Below the pieces are notes generated by a model that saw nothing but the letters and a program-made list of their open reading frames with translations, made no database searches and was not told where the DNA came from. A program made the translations under genes and the position numbers. This document shows positions 9,521 to 18,236 of a stretch of 64,000 nt of DNA, piece after piece. The DNA is from JBGANR01 sp044222225 (lineage in GTDB: Bacteria; Actinomycetota; Actinomycetes; Mycobacteriales; Mycobacteriaceae): positions 1 through 64,000 of the forward strand of contig JBGANR010000001.1 in assembly GCA_044222225.1 (NCBI GenBank), given 5' to 3'. Each line of letters begins with the position of its first letter. Within the stretch, counting starts at the first letter, position 1.

Positions 9521-9784
9521 ATGGCACACAAGAAGGGTGCTTCCAGCTCGCGCAACGGGCGCGATTCCAACGCTCAGCGGCTCGGGGTCAAGCGGTTCGG
9601 CGGCCAGCAGGTCAACGCCGGCGAGATCCTGGTCCGGCAGCGCGGCACGCACTTCCACCCGGGCGTCAACGTCGGCCGTGGCGGCGACGACACGCTGTTC
9701 GCCCTCGCGGCGGGTGCGGTGCTGTTCGGCGCCAAGCGCGGACGCAAGACCGTCAACATCGTTCCGGCGGAGGCCACGGCCTGA
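9521..9784 (+). CDS. rpmA: 50S ribosomal protein L27
   Basis: 87 aa, starting MAHKKGASSSRNGRDSNAQR, the conserved N-terminus that reaches toward the peptidyl-transferase centre, followed by GGQQVNAGEILVRQRGT. It lies 29 nt downstream of rplU with a good AGGAGG site, and the operon ends at the strong terminator at 9811. Confidence 0.98.
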   Translation: MAHKKGASSSRNGRDSNAQRLGVKRFGGQQVNAGEILVRQRGTHFHPGVNVGRGGDDTLFALAAGAVLFGAKRGRKTVNIVPAEATA

Positions 9785-9810
9785 TCCGCTGGTGACACCA
9801 GCCTTCGTCT

Positions 9811-9855
9811 GAAGGGGCGAAGCGGGCGCTGCCTGCTTCGCCCCTTCAGTCTTTT
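9811..9855 (+). terminator. Rho-independent terminator after rpmA
   Basis: A perfect 13-bp stem (9811-9823, GAAGGGGCGAAGC, with 9835-9847) around an 11-nt loop is followed by AGTCTTTT. It separates the ribosomal pair from obgE. Confidence 0.9.
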
Positions 9856-9927
9856 CCGGCCGGAGGCCGGCTCCAAGGAGCCGGACGCATCGGCTTTCGT
9901 ATCTTTGCCAGCAGGGAGGGGATCGGC

Positions 9928-11373
9928 GTGTCCCGATTCGTCGATCGAGTGACGATCCACGTCACCGCCGGGAACGGCGGCCACGGCTGCGCGTCCGTGC
10001 ATCGCGAGAAGTTCAAGCCGCTCGGCGGCCCGGACGGCGGCAACGGCGGTCACGGCGGCAGCGTGACGCTGGTGGTCGACCCGCAGGTGCACACGCTGCT
10101 CGACTTCCATTTCCGGCCGCACGCGAAGGCGTCCAACGGCCGGCCCGGCGCGGGTGCGAACCGCAACGGCGCGAACGGCGACGACCTCGTGATGAAGGTG
10201 CCGGACGGCACCGTCGTCCTGACGACGGAGGGCCGGCTGGTCGCCGACCTCGTCGGGGACGGCACGACGTTCGTCGCCGCCCTGGGCGGTCGCGGCGGCC
10301 TCGGCAACGCCGCGCTCGCGTCGAAGGCGCGCAAGGCGCCGGGCTTCGCACTGCTCGGTGAGGCCGGTGAGGAGCGCGAGCTCGTCCTCGAGCTCAAGTC
10401 GGTCGCCGACGTCGGCCTCGTCGGCTATCCGTCGGCGGGCAAGAGCTCGCTCGTCTCGGTGCTCTCCGCGGCCAAGCCCAAGATCGCCGACTACCCGTTC
10501 ACCACGCTCGTGCCGAACCTCGGCGTCGTCACGGCGGGCGCCGAGTCGTTCACCATGGCCGACGTCCCCGGCCTCATCCCGGGTGCTTCGGACGGCCGCG
10601 GGTTGGGCCTGGAGTTCCTGCGACACCTCGAGCGCTGCGCGGTGCTCGTCCACGTCGTCGACTGCGCGACGCTCGAACCGGGCCGCGATCCGCTCTCCGA
10701 CATCGACGCGCTCGAGGCCGAGCTCGCGGCCTACAAGCCCGCGCTCGCCGGCGACGCCGGACTCGGCGACCTCGCGTTGCGGCCGCGCGTCGTGGCCTTG
10801 GCCAAGGTCGACATCCCGGATGCCAAGGATCTGGCCGAGATCGTCCGCGCCGACATCGAGGCGCGCGGCTGGCCGGTCTACGAGATCTCCGCGCTGACCC
10901 GGGAAGGCCTGCGCGAGTTGACGTTCGCGCTCGCCGAGCAGGTCCGCGCCTACCGCGAGGCCCATCCGAAGCCTGTCGCGCGCCGGCCGGTCATCCGGCC
11001 GATCGCCGTCGACGAGAGCGGTTTCAGCGTCATCGCCGATCCGGATGTCGAGGGCGGCTTCATCGTGCGCGGCACGCGTCCGGAGCGGTGGATCAAGCAG
11101 ACGCAGTTCGACAACGACGAGGCCGTCGGCTATCTCGCCGACCGGTTGAACCGTCTCGGCGTCGAGGACGAGCTGACCAAGCGCGGCGCGGTGCCCGGCT
11201 GCCCGGTGACGATCGGCGCCGTGACGTTCGACTGGGAGCCGACGATCGGCGACCGTGCGCCGTCCGAACGCGGCACCGACACCCGGCTGGACATCACCGA
11301 GCGGGTGGGAGCGGCCGAGCGCAAGCACGCCCGCGCGGCCCGCCGCGGGCGGTTCGACGAGGACGAGCTGTGA
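9928..11373 (+). CDS. obgE: GTPase ObgE/CgtA
   Basis: 481 aa from GTG at 9928. The Gly-rich OBG domain starts at the N-terminus (DRVTIHVTAGNGG, GGPDGGNGGHGG). The GTPase domain has G1 GYPSAGKSSL, G2 region DYPFTT, and G3 DVPGLI. It is followed by an OCT-like C-terminal domain. ObgE acts in 50S ribosome assembly and growth control. It overlaps proB by GTGA, so the two genes are probably translationally coupled. Confidence 0.97.
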   Translation: MSRFVDRVTIHVTAGNGGHGCASVHREKFKPLGGPDGGNGGHGGSVTLVVDPQVHTLLDFHFRPHAKASNGRPGAGANRNGANGDDLVMKVPDGTVVLTTEGRLVADLVGDGTTFVAALGGRGGLGNAALASKARKAPGFALLGEAGEERELVLELKSVADVGLVGYPSAGKSSLVSVLSAAKPKIADYPFTTLVPNLGVVTAGAESFTMADVPGLIPGASDGRGLGLEFLRHLERCAVLVHVVDCATLEPGRDPLSDIDALEAELAAYKPALAGDAGLGDLALRPRVVALAKVDIPDAKDLAEIVRADIEARGWPVYEISALTREGLRELTFALAEQVRAYREAHPKPVARRPVIRPIAVDESGFSVIADPDVEGGFIVRGTRPERWIKQTQFDNDEAVGYLADRLNRLGVEDELTKRGAVPGCPVTIGAVTFDWEPTIGDRAPSERGTDTRLDITERVGAAERKHARAARRGRFDEDEL

Positions 11374-12476
11374 GCGAGGTCCGCGCTTCGATCGCCTCGG
11401 CTCGCAGCATCCTCGTCAAGATCGGATCGTCGGCCGTCACCGAGATGGCCGCGGGCCTGGCCCGGGACCGGATCGACGCGCTCGTGGACGCCATCGAGGC
11501 GCGGATCGCCGCCGGCACCGACGTCGTCGTCGTGTCGTCGGGGGCCGTCGGCGGCGGGTTGGCACCGCTCGGGCTCAAGCGACGTCCGAACGATCTGGCG
11601 ACGAAGCAGGCGGCGGCCAGCGTGGGCCAGCTGGAGCTGGCGCACGCGTGGGGGACGTCGTTCGCCCGCTACGGCCGGCCCGTCGGCCAGGTGCTGCTGA
11701 CGGCCCACGACGTCTCCTGGCGCAGCCATCACCGCAACGCGCAGCGCACGCTCGACCGGTTGCGCTCGCTCGGCGCCGTCGCCGTGGTCAACGAGAACGA
11801 CACGGTGGCCACGAGCGAGCTGCGCTTCGGCGACAACGACCGGCTCGCGGCGCTCGTCGCGCACATGTGCACGGTCGACGCGCTGGTCCTGCTCTCCGAC
11901 GTCGACGGCCTCTACGACGGCGACCCGCGACGCGGCGGGGCCACGCTGATCCCCGAGGTGTCGGGGCCCGACGATCTCGCGGACGTCGTCGCCGGATCCG
12001 GCGGCGCGCTGGGTACAGGCGGCATGGCGTCCAAGCTCTCGTCGGCGACGCTCGCCGCGGACAGCGGCATCCCGGTGCTGCTCGCCGCCGCGAAGGACGC
12101 CGACCGCGCGCTGACCGACGCGGGCGTCGGCACGGTGTTCGCACCGCAGGGCGCGCGGATGTCCGCCCGCAAGTTCTGGCTGCGGTACGCGGCCGAATCG
12201 ACGGGACGCCTCGTGCTCGACGACGGCGCTGTGCGGGCCGTCGCCGAGCATCGCCGGTCGCTGCTCGGGGCGGGGGTCATCGAGGTCGGCGGCCACTTCT
12301 TCGGCGGCGACGTCGTCGATCTCGTCGACGCGGCCGGCGTGGTCCGGGCGCGCGGGGTCAGCGCCTACGACGCCGCCGAGCTCGTCGGCCGCACCGGCCG
12401 CGAGCCGTCCGGACGGCTGCTCGGCCGTCCGGTCGTGCACGCGAACGACCTCGTCGCGGTCCGCAGCTCCCGGTAG
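11370..12476 (+). CDS. proB: Glutamate 5-kinase
   Basis: 368 aa from GTG at 11370, overlapping the obgE stop. An amino-acid-kinase domain (VKIGSSAVT, VVVVSSGAVGGG, NENDTVAT, GTGGMASKLSSA) is followed by a C-terminal PUA domain (about residues 280-368), as in full-length bacterial ProB. It catalyses the first step of proline synthesis from glutamate. proA is not adjacent in this window. Confidence 0.96.
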   Translation: MSEVRASIASARSILVKIGSSAVTEMAAGLARDRIDALVDAIEARIAAGTDVVVVSSGAVGGGLAPLGLKRRPNDLATKQAAASVGQLELAHAWGTSFARYGRPVGQVLLTAHDVSWRSHHRNAQRTLDRLRSLGAVAVVNENDTVATSELRFGDNDRLAALVAHMCTVDALVLLSDVDGLYDGDPRRGGATLIPEVSGPDDLADVVAGSGGALGTGGMASKLSSATLAADSGIPVLLAAAKDADRALTDAGVGTVFAPQGARMSARKFWLRYAAESTGRLVLDDGAVRAVAEHRRSLLGAGVIEVGGHFFGGDVVDLVDAAGVVRARGVSAYDAAELVGRTGREPSGRLLGRPVVHANDLVAVRSSR

Positions 12477-12482
12477 CGCGCG

Positions 12483-13355
12483 TCAGGACGGCGCGTCCGC
12501 CATGTGCCGGCGGCGGGCGCGCAGCTGCTTGCCGATCAGTCCGTGCCGCGGGCCGAACAGGTAGACGAGCCCGAACAGAACGCCCTGGACGACCACGACG
12601 AGGCCGCCGGAGGACGCGTCGAACCAGTAGCTGAGGTAGATGCCGAGTACGGCGGCGACCGTCGACAGCGTGGCGGAGATGACGAGCATCCGGCCGAAGC
12701 GGTCGGTGAGCAGGTACGCGGTCGCGCCCGGGATGATGAGCATCGCCACGACGAGGACGACGCCGACCACCTGCAGCGCGACGACCGTCGTGAGGGCGAG
12801 CAGGCCGAGCAGGAGTGCGCCGAGGCGCCGCGGTGAGAGCCCGATGGCGTGCGCGTGGATCGGGTCGAAGGCGTACAGCACCAGGTCACGACGTTTGAGG
12901 ACGAGCAGCGCGAAGGCGATCGCGGCGACGATGCCGATCTGGATGAGATCGGACGTCGAGACACCCAGGATGTTGCCGAAGATGATGTGGTTGAGATCGG
13001 TCTGGCTGGGTGTCACGGAGATGAGCACCAGGCCGCCGGCGAAGAGCGTCGTGAAGACGATGCCGATGGCGGCGTCCTCCTTGACGCGGCTCGTGCTGCG
13101 GATCACCCCGATGGCGGCGACGGCGACCAGCCCGAAGACGAAGGCGCCGAGCGCGAACGGTGCGCCGACGATGTAGGCGATGACGACGCCCGGCAGCACC
13201 GCGTGCGAGACGGCGTCACCCATGAGCGACCAGCCGATGAGCACGAGCCAGCAGGACAGCAGTGCGCAGACGACGGCCGCGATGACCGCGGTGACGAGGG
13301 CGCGGACCATGAAGCCGTACTGCAGCGGCTCCAGCACGAGGTCGATCGGGTTCAC
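12483..13355 (-). CDS. Metal ABC transporter permease (ABC-3 family, Mn/Zn type)
   Basis: 290 aa with eight or so hydrophobic helices and the ABC-3 family signature (LSCWLVLIGWSLMGDAVSHAVLPGVV near the N-terminus). It forms the membrane channel of an Mn2+/Zn2+ importer. It is the third gene of a minus-strand operon: the start at 13355 overlaps the ATPase stop by ATGA. The gene converges on proB with only 6 nt between stops. Confidence 0.93.
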   Translation of the reverse strand: MNPIDLVLEPLQYGFMVRALVTAVIAAVVCALLSCWLVLIGWSLMGDAVSHAVLPGVVIAYIVGAPFALGAFVFGLVAVAAIGVIRSTSRVKEDAAIGIVFTTLFAGGLVLISVTPSQTDLNHIIFGNILGVSTSDLIQIGIVAAIAFALLVLKRRDLVLYAFDPIHAHAIGLSPRRLGALLLGLLALTTVVALQVVGVVLVVAMLIIPGATAYLLTDRFGRMLVISATLSTVAAVLGIYLSYWFDASSGGLVVVVQGVLFGLVYLFGPRHGLIGKQLRARRRHMADAPS

Positions 13356-14092
13356 GATGCCGCCTCGTCGTCGAGGACCGAGAGGCCGAAGGCCCGGGTC
13401 AGCAGTTCTGGACGCAGCGCCTCGGCGACATCGCCGTGGAACAGCACGTGCCGCAGCAGCAGCACCGCCTCGTCCGCCAGCCGGGGGAGGGCGTGCAGGT
13501 CGTGCGTCGAGACGAGGACGGTCCGGCCGTCGGCGGCGAGTTCGCGGAGCAGCCGGACGATCGTCGCCTCGGAGCGCTTGTCGACGCCTGCGAACGGCTC
13601 ATCCAGCAGCAGGATCTCGGCGCGCTGCGCGATGGCGCGGGCCACGAACACCCGCTTGCGCTGTCCGCCGGAGAGCTGCCCGATCTGCCGGTCGGCGTAC
13701 TCGCTCATCTCCACCCGGTCGAGCGCCTCGGCGACGGCCGCGTGGTCGGCGGCACGCGGCCGCCGGGTGATGCCGAGGTGCCCGTAGCGGCCCATCATGA
13801 CGACGTCGCGCACGGCGACGGGGAACGACCAGTCGACGTCCTCGCTCTGCGGCACATAGCCGAGCAGTCCGCTGCGCCGCGCCCGCGCGGGATCGTGCCC
13901 GTTCAGCAGGACGCGTCCGCGCTGCGGCCGTACGACGCCCATGATCGTCTTGAACAGGGTCGACTTGCCGGAGCCGTTCATCCCGATGAGCCCGGTGATC
14001 GTCCCCGGTTCGACGCTCAGCGTCACCCCGTCGAGGGCGACGACGTCGTCGTATCGGACGGCCACGTCCTCGACCTTGATCGCCGGTGTCAT
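13352..14092 (-). CDS. Metal ABC transporter ATP-binding protein
   Basis: 246 aa. It has Walker A GMNGSGKST, the signature LSGGQRKRVFVARA, Walker B ILLLDEPFAGVD and the switch His in STHDLH. The start ATG at 14092 overlaps the stop of the upstream binding-protein gene, as expected for coupled translation. It energises the Mn/Zn-type importer with its two neighbours. Confidence 0.95.
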   Translation of the reverse strand: MTPAIKVEDVAVRYDDVVALDGVTLSVEPGTITGLIGMNGSGKSTLFKTIMGVVRPQRGRVLLNGHDPARARRSGLLGYVPQSEDVDWSFPVAVRDVVMMGRYGHLGITRRPRAADHAAVAEALDRVEMSEYADRQIGQLSGGQRKRVFVARAIAQRAEILLLDEPFAGVDKRSEATIVRLLRELAADGRTVLVSTHDLHALPRLADEAVLLLRHVLFHGDVAEALRPELLTRAFGLSVLDDEAAS

Positions 14093-15030
14093 GACGTCCT
14101 CCCGGTGAGTGCGCCGATGATCGTGGCGGCGTCGTAGCGGATGAGGTCGAGATAGGTCGGCACCGGGCCGTCGGCCTCGGAGAGCGAGTCGACGTAGAGC
14201 ACGCCGCCGAACTTCGCACCGGTGGCCTCGACCACCTGGCGCATCGGCTTGTCGGAGATCGTCGACTCGCAGAAGACGGCGGGAACCCGGTTGGTCTTGA
14301 CGAACTCGATCGCCGCCGTGATCTGCTGCGGTGTCGCCTGCTGCTCGGCGTTGACCGGCCAGATGTAGCGCTCGGTGAGGCCGGCGTCGCGGGCGAGGTA
14401 GGAGAACGCCCCCTCGCAGGTCACCAGGGCCCGTTCGTTCTTCGGCAGCGTCGCCAGCTTGGACACCAGTTCGTCCTGCACGCTCTGCAGTTTCGCCTTG
14501 TACGCCGTGCCGTTCGCCTCGAAGTCGGCCGCGTGCTCCGGGTCGAGCTCTCGGAAGGCCGCGACCATGTTGTCGACGTAGAGCTGCACGTTGACCGGGC
14601 TCATCCAGGCGTGCGGGTTGGGCTTGCCGGCGTAGGCGTCCGCGGCGATGTCGATGACCTGGACGCCCTTCGTGACGACCGCGTGCGGCACCTCCACCGA
14701 TTCGACGAACCGGGTGAACCACTGTTCGAGGTTGAGCCCGTTGTCGAGGATGAGATCGGCCTTCGCCGCCTTGGTGATGTCGCGGGGCGTCGGCTCGTAG
14801 CCGTGGATCTCGGCGCCGGCCTTGGTGATCGACTCGACCCGCAGGTGGTCTCCGGAGACGTTGCGGGCGATGTCGGCGAGCACCGTGAACGTGGTGAGCA
14901 CGGCCGGCCGTTCGTCGGCGAGGTTCGCGACGGCCGTGCAGGCCGACGTGAGCAGCGCGGCGACGGCCGCGGCGATCAGCACGCGCAGCGGCCGGGCTGT
15001 GCGCGGGGGCCCGACGGCGTGGCGACGCAT
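14089..15030 (-). CDS. Metal ABC transporter substrate-binding lipoprotein (ZnuA/MntA cluster A-I)
   Basis: 313 aa. An N-terminal lipoprotein signal (LLTSAC) is followed by the cluster A-I fold. Candidate metal ligands include His in EIHGYEP, His in NPHAWMSP, Glu in FCESTISD and the C-terminal Asp. The short, non-His-rich loop fits Mn better than Zn, but specificity is not certain. It is the first gene of the operon, and two palindromes upstream (15,061-15,115) suggest metalloregulator control. Confidence 0.92.
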   Translation of the reverse strand: MRRHAVGPPRTARPLRVLIAAAVAALLTSACTAVANLADERPAVLTTFTVLADIARNVSGDHLRVESITKAGAEIHGYEPTPRDITKAAKADLILDNGLNLEQWFTRFVESVEVPHAVVTKGVQVIDIAADAYAGKPNPHAWMSPVNVQLYVDNMVAAFRELDPEHAADFEANGTAYKAKLQSVQDELVSKLATLPKNERALVTCEGAFSYLARDAGLTERYIWPVNAEQQATPQQITAAIEFVKTNRVPAVFCESTISDKPMRQVVEATGAKFGGVLYVDSLSEADGPVPTYLDLIRYDAATIIGALTGRTS

Positions 15031-15060
15031 CGTGTCCTCTCCATATCGACGAAATCATTT

Positions 15061-15115
15061 CTTCGGCCAACCGAAGTTCTGTTGCTCATCGTAGTGGGTA
15101 CCGATGTGTCGGTAC
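15061..15115 (-). promoter_or_regulatory. Two palindromic operator candidates upstream of the metal ABC operon
   Basis: Palindrome 1 is CTTCGG-CCAA-CCGAAG at 15061-15076. Palindrome 2 is GTACCGA-TGTG-TCGGTAC at 15098-15115. Both lie within 90 nt upstream of the binding-protein start at 15030. Palindrome 1 has the general look of a DtxR/MntR-family box, but it does not match a consensus I can verify. A metal-dependent repressor is the natural inference. Confidence 0.5.
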
Positions 15116-15236
15116 ACGAACAGGGCCGAAGGCCTTGGCGGGAGAGCGTGCGCGCCGGACAATCGGACGGGGTGGCGGGGCACCCGCCGGCGGCGTGCGG
15201 ACGGGCCGGCGACACGACGAGGAGAGTGAGGCCTTG

Positions 15237-15296
15237 ATGAATCCTGTAGAGGCGTTCTGGCGGCTGGTCCGGTTCATCTTCGGCGGGTTGCCGTGA
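15237..15296 (+). CDS. Possible 19-residue peptide
   Basis: An ATG at 15237 follows a purine-rich site (GAGGAGAGTGAGG) and opens 19 codons, MNPVEAFWRLVRFIFGGLP, ending in TGA. The peptide is hydrophobic/amphipathic. It lies downstream of the operator region, divergent from the metal transporter. The strong ribosome-binding site is the main support; there is no similarity evidence. Confidence 0.35.
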   Translation: MNPVEAFWRLVRFIFGGLP

Positions 15297-15316
15297 CGCC
15301 GGCGCGAGCCTGCTGA

Positions 15317-16204
15317 TCAGGCGCCGAGCAGTCGCGCGAGCGCGGGCAGAGCCGTCGACGTGTCGGCGTCGATGACGACGTCGGCGTAGCGGGCGCCGCG
15401 CGTCGGACCGCGGTTGATCGTGGCGACGAACCTGCCGGTGGTCGCCGCGTGGCGCACGAAGCGCAGGCCCGAGGCGACCGTCAACGACGAGCCGCAGACG
15501 AGCAGGGCCTCCGCGGCGTCGACGAGCGCGAACGCCGCCGCGACGACGCCGGTCGGCACGGTCTCGCCGAAGTAGACGATGTCCGGTTTGAGGACGCCGT
15601 CGCAGGCGGGGCAGTCGATCATGCGGAACTCGGCCGTGTCGTGCAGCACGGCATCGGCGTCCGGGGCCACCTCGATGGCGCCGGCGGTGCGGGCGACGAA
15701 GTCGGCGTTGAGTGGTTCCAGGATGTCGGCGAGCGTGTAGCGGCTGAGCGCGTGGCCGCAGGACAGGCAGCGGACGCGCCCGTAACTGCCGTGCAGATCG
15801 ACGACGCGTCGGCTGCCCGCCTTGAGGTGCAGCAGGTCGACGTTCTGGGTGATGACGCCCGCGACGACGCCCGCCCGCTCCAGCGCCGCGAGCGCGCGGT
15901 GCCCGGCGTTCGGCAGCGCCGCGTCCATATGCCGCCAGCCGAGATGGTTGCGGGCCCAGTAGTGCCTGCGGAAGTCGGCCGAGGAGAGGAACTGCTGCAC
16001 CGTCATCGGGCTGCGCTGCGGTGAGTCGGGCCCGCGGTAGTCGGGGATGCCCGACGCCGTCGAGATGCCCGCACCCGTGAGGACGGCGACCCGTCTGCCT
16101 GCCAACTGCTCGGCGAGGCGTGTGAGCCGGGCGTCGAGATCGGCATCGGGCTCGGTGCGTTCGGCGGGTTCCCAGCGGGGCGGGCGGGAGACGAGGGCGA
16201 CCAC
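15317..16204 (-). CDS. Sir2 family NAD-dependent protein deacylase
   Basis: 295 aa from GTG at 16204. NAD-binding motifs are GAGISTASGIPDYRG and TQNVD; the catalytic His is in DLHGSYG. The zinc site is two CxxC pairs (CLSCGH and CPACDG). A further NAD motif is CGSSLTV. It removes acyl groups from lysines using NAD+. The frame is open further upstream, but the GTG at 16204 is the first start after the preceding gene's stop and has a GGAG site. Confidence 0.93.
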   Translation of the reverse strand: MVALVSRPPRWEPAERTEPDADLDARLTRLAEQLAGRRVAVLTGAGISTASGIPDYRGPDSPQRSPMTVQQFLSSADFRRHYWARNHLGWRHMDAALPNAGHRALAALERAGVVAGVITQNVDLLHLKAGSRRVVDLHGSYGRVRCLSCGHALSRYTLADILEPLNADFVARTAGAIEVAPDADAVLHDTAEFRMIDCPACDGVLKPDIVYFGETVPTGVVAAAFALVDAAEALLVCGSSLTVASGLRFVRHAATTGRFVATINRGPTRGARYADVVIDADTSTALPALARLLGA

Positions 16205-16239
16205 GCTCCCAGTATCCGCGCTGCTCAGAAACAACCGTC

Positions 16240-17148
16240 TCAGTAGCCTCGTCCGGCGGGCACGACGGAGACCAGCTCCTCGCCCGCAGCGAAACGCCGG
16301 ACGTTCTCGGTGACCCACGGGGCCAGATCGTGCACCAGCCCGGACCGCGGATTCGCGACGTGCGGTGTGACGATGACGTTCGGTTCGTCCCACAGCGGAT
16401 GGCCGTCCGGCAGCGGCTCGGGCTCGGTGACGTCCAGGCTGGCGCCCGCGATGACGCCCTCGCGCACGGCCGTCAGCAGCGCGTCGGTGTCGACGAGGTC
16501 GCCGCGGGCGACGTTGATCAGCCAGCCCTGCGAGCCGAGGAGGGCCAGGCGTTGGGAGTCGAACATGCGGCGGGTCTCCGGTGTCGACGGCGCCGCGATC
16601 ACGACGTGGTCGGCGGCCTCGATCGCCGCGTCGACCTCGGTGAACGGCAGCGACCGCGCCGCGCCGGGGACGTCCCGGCCGGAGCGCGTCACCGCGATGG
16701 ACTGGACGCCGAAGGCGGTGAGCATCGCGATGAGGGATTCGCCGATGCCGCCGGCGCCGACGATCGCCACCGTCGACCCGCGTAGGTAGCGGACCTTCGG
16801 GTCGATGCCGGGGATGTCCCAGGAGCGGGCGGCGAGGGAGGCGGGCAGCTGCCGCAGGCCGGCCAGCAGCAGAGTCAGCGCGTGCTCGGCCACCTGGTCG
16901 GCGTAGAAGCCGGCGGCGTTCGTCCAGGTCCGGGCCTCGTCGACGATCCCGGCCGTCAGGTACGGCTCGATCCCGGCGAACGGCAGCTGCACCCAGCGGA
17001 CCGTGTCGGGGAGCTGCGGGAACGTGTCCGCGTCGCCGAGCCAGACGAGCGCGTCGGCCTCGGTGAGGTCGGCGAGCTCGCCGCCGGCGGCGCGGACGGC
17101 CTCTTCGATCACGAAACGGGACGGGACGACGTGGATCTTGGGTGCCAT
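16240..17148 (-). CDS. D-2-hydroxyacid dehydrogenase (NAD(P)-dependent)
   Basis: 302 aa. The Rossmann motif is IVGAGGIGESL; Arg in NVARGDLVDT, Glu in LDVTEPEPLPDGHPLW and His in VTPHVANPRSG form the usual Arg-Glu-His catalytic set. It probably reduces a 2-keto acid or oxidises a D-2-hydroxyacid in the cytoplasm; the substrate is not determinable. It ends 36 nt before the Sir2 gene on the same strand, so the two may be cotranscribed. Confidence 0.9.
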   Translation of the reverse strand: MAPKIHVVPSRFVIEEAVRAAGGELADLTEADALVWLGDADTFPQLPDTVRWVQLPFAGIEPYLTAGIVDEARTWTNAAGFYADQVAEHALTLLLAGLRQLPASLAARSWDIPGIDPKVRYLRGSTVAIVGAGGIGESLIAMLTAFGVQSIAVTRSGRDVPGAARSLPFTEVDAAIEAADHVVIAAPSTPETRRMFDSQRLALLGSQGWLINVARGDLVDTDALLTAVREGVIAGASLDVTEPEPLPDGHPLWDEPNVIVTPHVANPRSGLVHDLAPWVTENVRRFAAGEELVSVVPAGRGY

Positions 17149-17191
17149 GGCACTAGATCTTGCCGGATTCGGAGCTCCTGCCGGCGAGCGA

Positions 17192-17266
17192 CGTCATATC
17201 GAGCGCCTCTGCGGGTCGTCGCGACGATTATTGTCGCCACGATGCGCAGAGGCGCTCGATATGACG
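17192..17266. repeat. Perfect 22-bp inverted repeat in a divergent promoter region
   Basis: Arm 17192-17213 begins CGTCATATCGAGCG and is the exact reverse complement of 17245-17266, with a 31-nt spacer that itself contains TCGTCGCGACGA and a CGAC...GTCG pair. It lies between the dehydrogenase start (17148, minus) and the rsmD start (17280, plus). It could be a large hairpin in the rsmD leader, an operator, or a small palindromic mobile repeat. Confidence 0.75.
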
Positions 17267-17279
17267 CGGAGGGGGAGCC

Positions 17280-18233
17280 ATGCCACGGATCATCGGCGGA
17301 TCGGCCGGGGGCCGACGGCTCGCGGTGCCGCGTGACGGCACGCGGCCGACCACCGACCGGGTGCGGGAGGCCGTCGCGGGCCTCGTCGAGGCGCGCATCG
17401 AGCTCGCCGGTGCCCGGGTGCTCGATCTGTTCGCCGGATCCGGCGCGCTCGGCATCGAGGCACTCTCCCGAGGCGCTGCCGAGGCCGTCTTCGTGGAGCG
17501 GGACGCGTCGGCGGCGTCGGTCATCGAGGCGAACCTGCAGATCGCGGGCGGGCGGGGCCGGGTGCGTCGTGAGGACGTCGCACGGTTCCTCGCCGGACCG
17601 CCGACCCCGTTCGACCTGGTCTTTCTCGATCCGCCGTACGACGTCGCCGGCACCGCCGGGGCGGCGGCCGTCGCCGCGCTGGGCCCGTGGCTGGCGCCCG
17701 GGGCGCTCGTCGTCGCCGAGCGGGGCCGGCGCAGCCCGCGCTACCGGTGGCCGGACGGCGTCGCCGACGTGATGAGCAAGACGTACGGCGATACGGTCGT
17801 CGACATCGGACGACGAGAGGAGCACAGCGTGCCGGAGCAGTGGACGACGCCCGAGGAGGTGGCCGCCGCGCGCGAGCGGTTCGAGGCCGAGCTGGGGTGG
17901 GAGCGTCCCGTCGCGTGGGGGCTCGTCCGCCGGACGGCCGACGGACCGGTCGTGCTGCGGGCTAGCACGGCCGGCTGGCTCTCGGGTGCGGCACTGGCGT
18001 CGGTGCTCGGCCACCGCACCGGGACGGCTGTGCTGCCCGTCACCGCCGACGAGTTGGGCGAGGCGATCGCGCTGCTCGAGCCCGCCGAGGCGTGCCCGGG
18101 CATGGCGCACCCGAACATGGCGACGTGGCGGGCCGCCCGAGAGGACCCGGCCGGGCTTGTCGCCGTGTTCGCGGCGGCCGGTGATCGCTCGGACGATCCC
18201 GCGGTGGCGGCGTTGCTGGCCGCGGCGGGCTGA
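17280..18233 (+). CDS. rsmD: 16S rRNA m2G966 methyltransferase RsmD with an extra C-terminal domain
   Basis: 317 aa. Residues 1-183 are a complete RsmD: MPRIIGGSAGGRRL, the SAM site LDLFAGSGALG and the catalytic LDPPYD. It methylates G966 of 16S rRNA. The last ~134 residues (from VPEQWTTPEEV) form a domain I do not recognise. A GTG at 17829, in frame and preceded by a GAGAGGAG site, could start that domain as a separate protein. Usual RsmD length is about 185 aa, so this is a fusion or two read-through genes. coaD lies downstream, as is common. Confidence 0.88.
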   Translation: MPRIIGGSAGGRRLAVPRDGTRPTTDRVREAVAGLVEARIELAGARVLDLFAGSGALGIEALSRGAAEAVFVERDASAASVIEANLQIAGGRGRVRREDVARFLAGPPTPFDLVFLDPPYDVAGTAGAAAVAALGPWLAPGALVVAERGRRSPRYRWPDGVADVMSKTYGDTVVDIGRREEHSVPEQWTTPEEVAAARERFEAELGWERPVAWGLVRRTADGPVVLRASTAGWLSGAALASVLGHRTGTAVLPVTADELGEAIALLEPAEACPGMAHPNMATWRAAREDPAGLVAVFAAAGDRSDDPAVAALLAAAG

Positions 18234-18236
18234 GAG

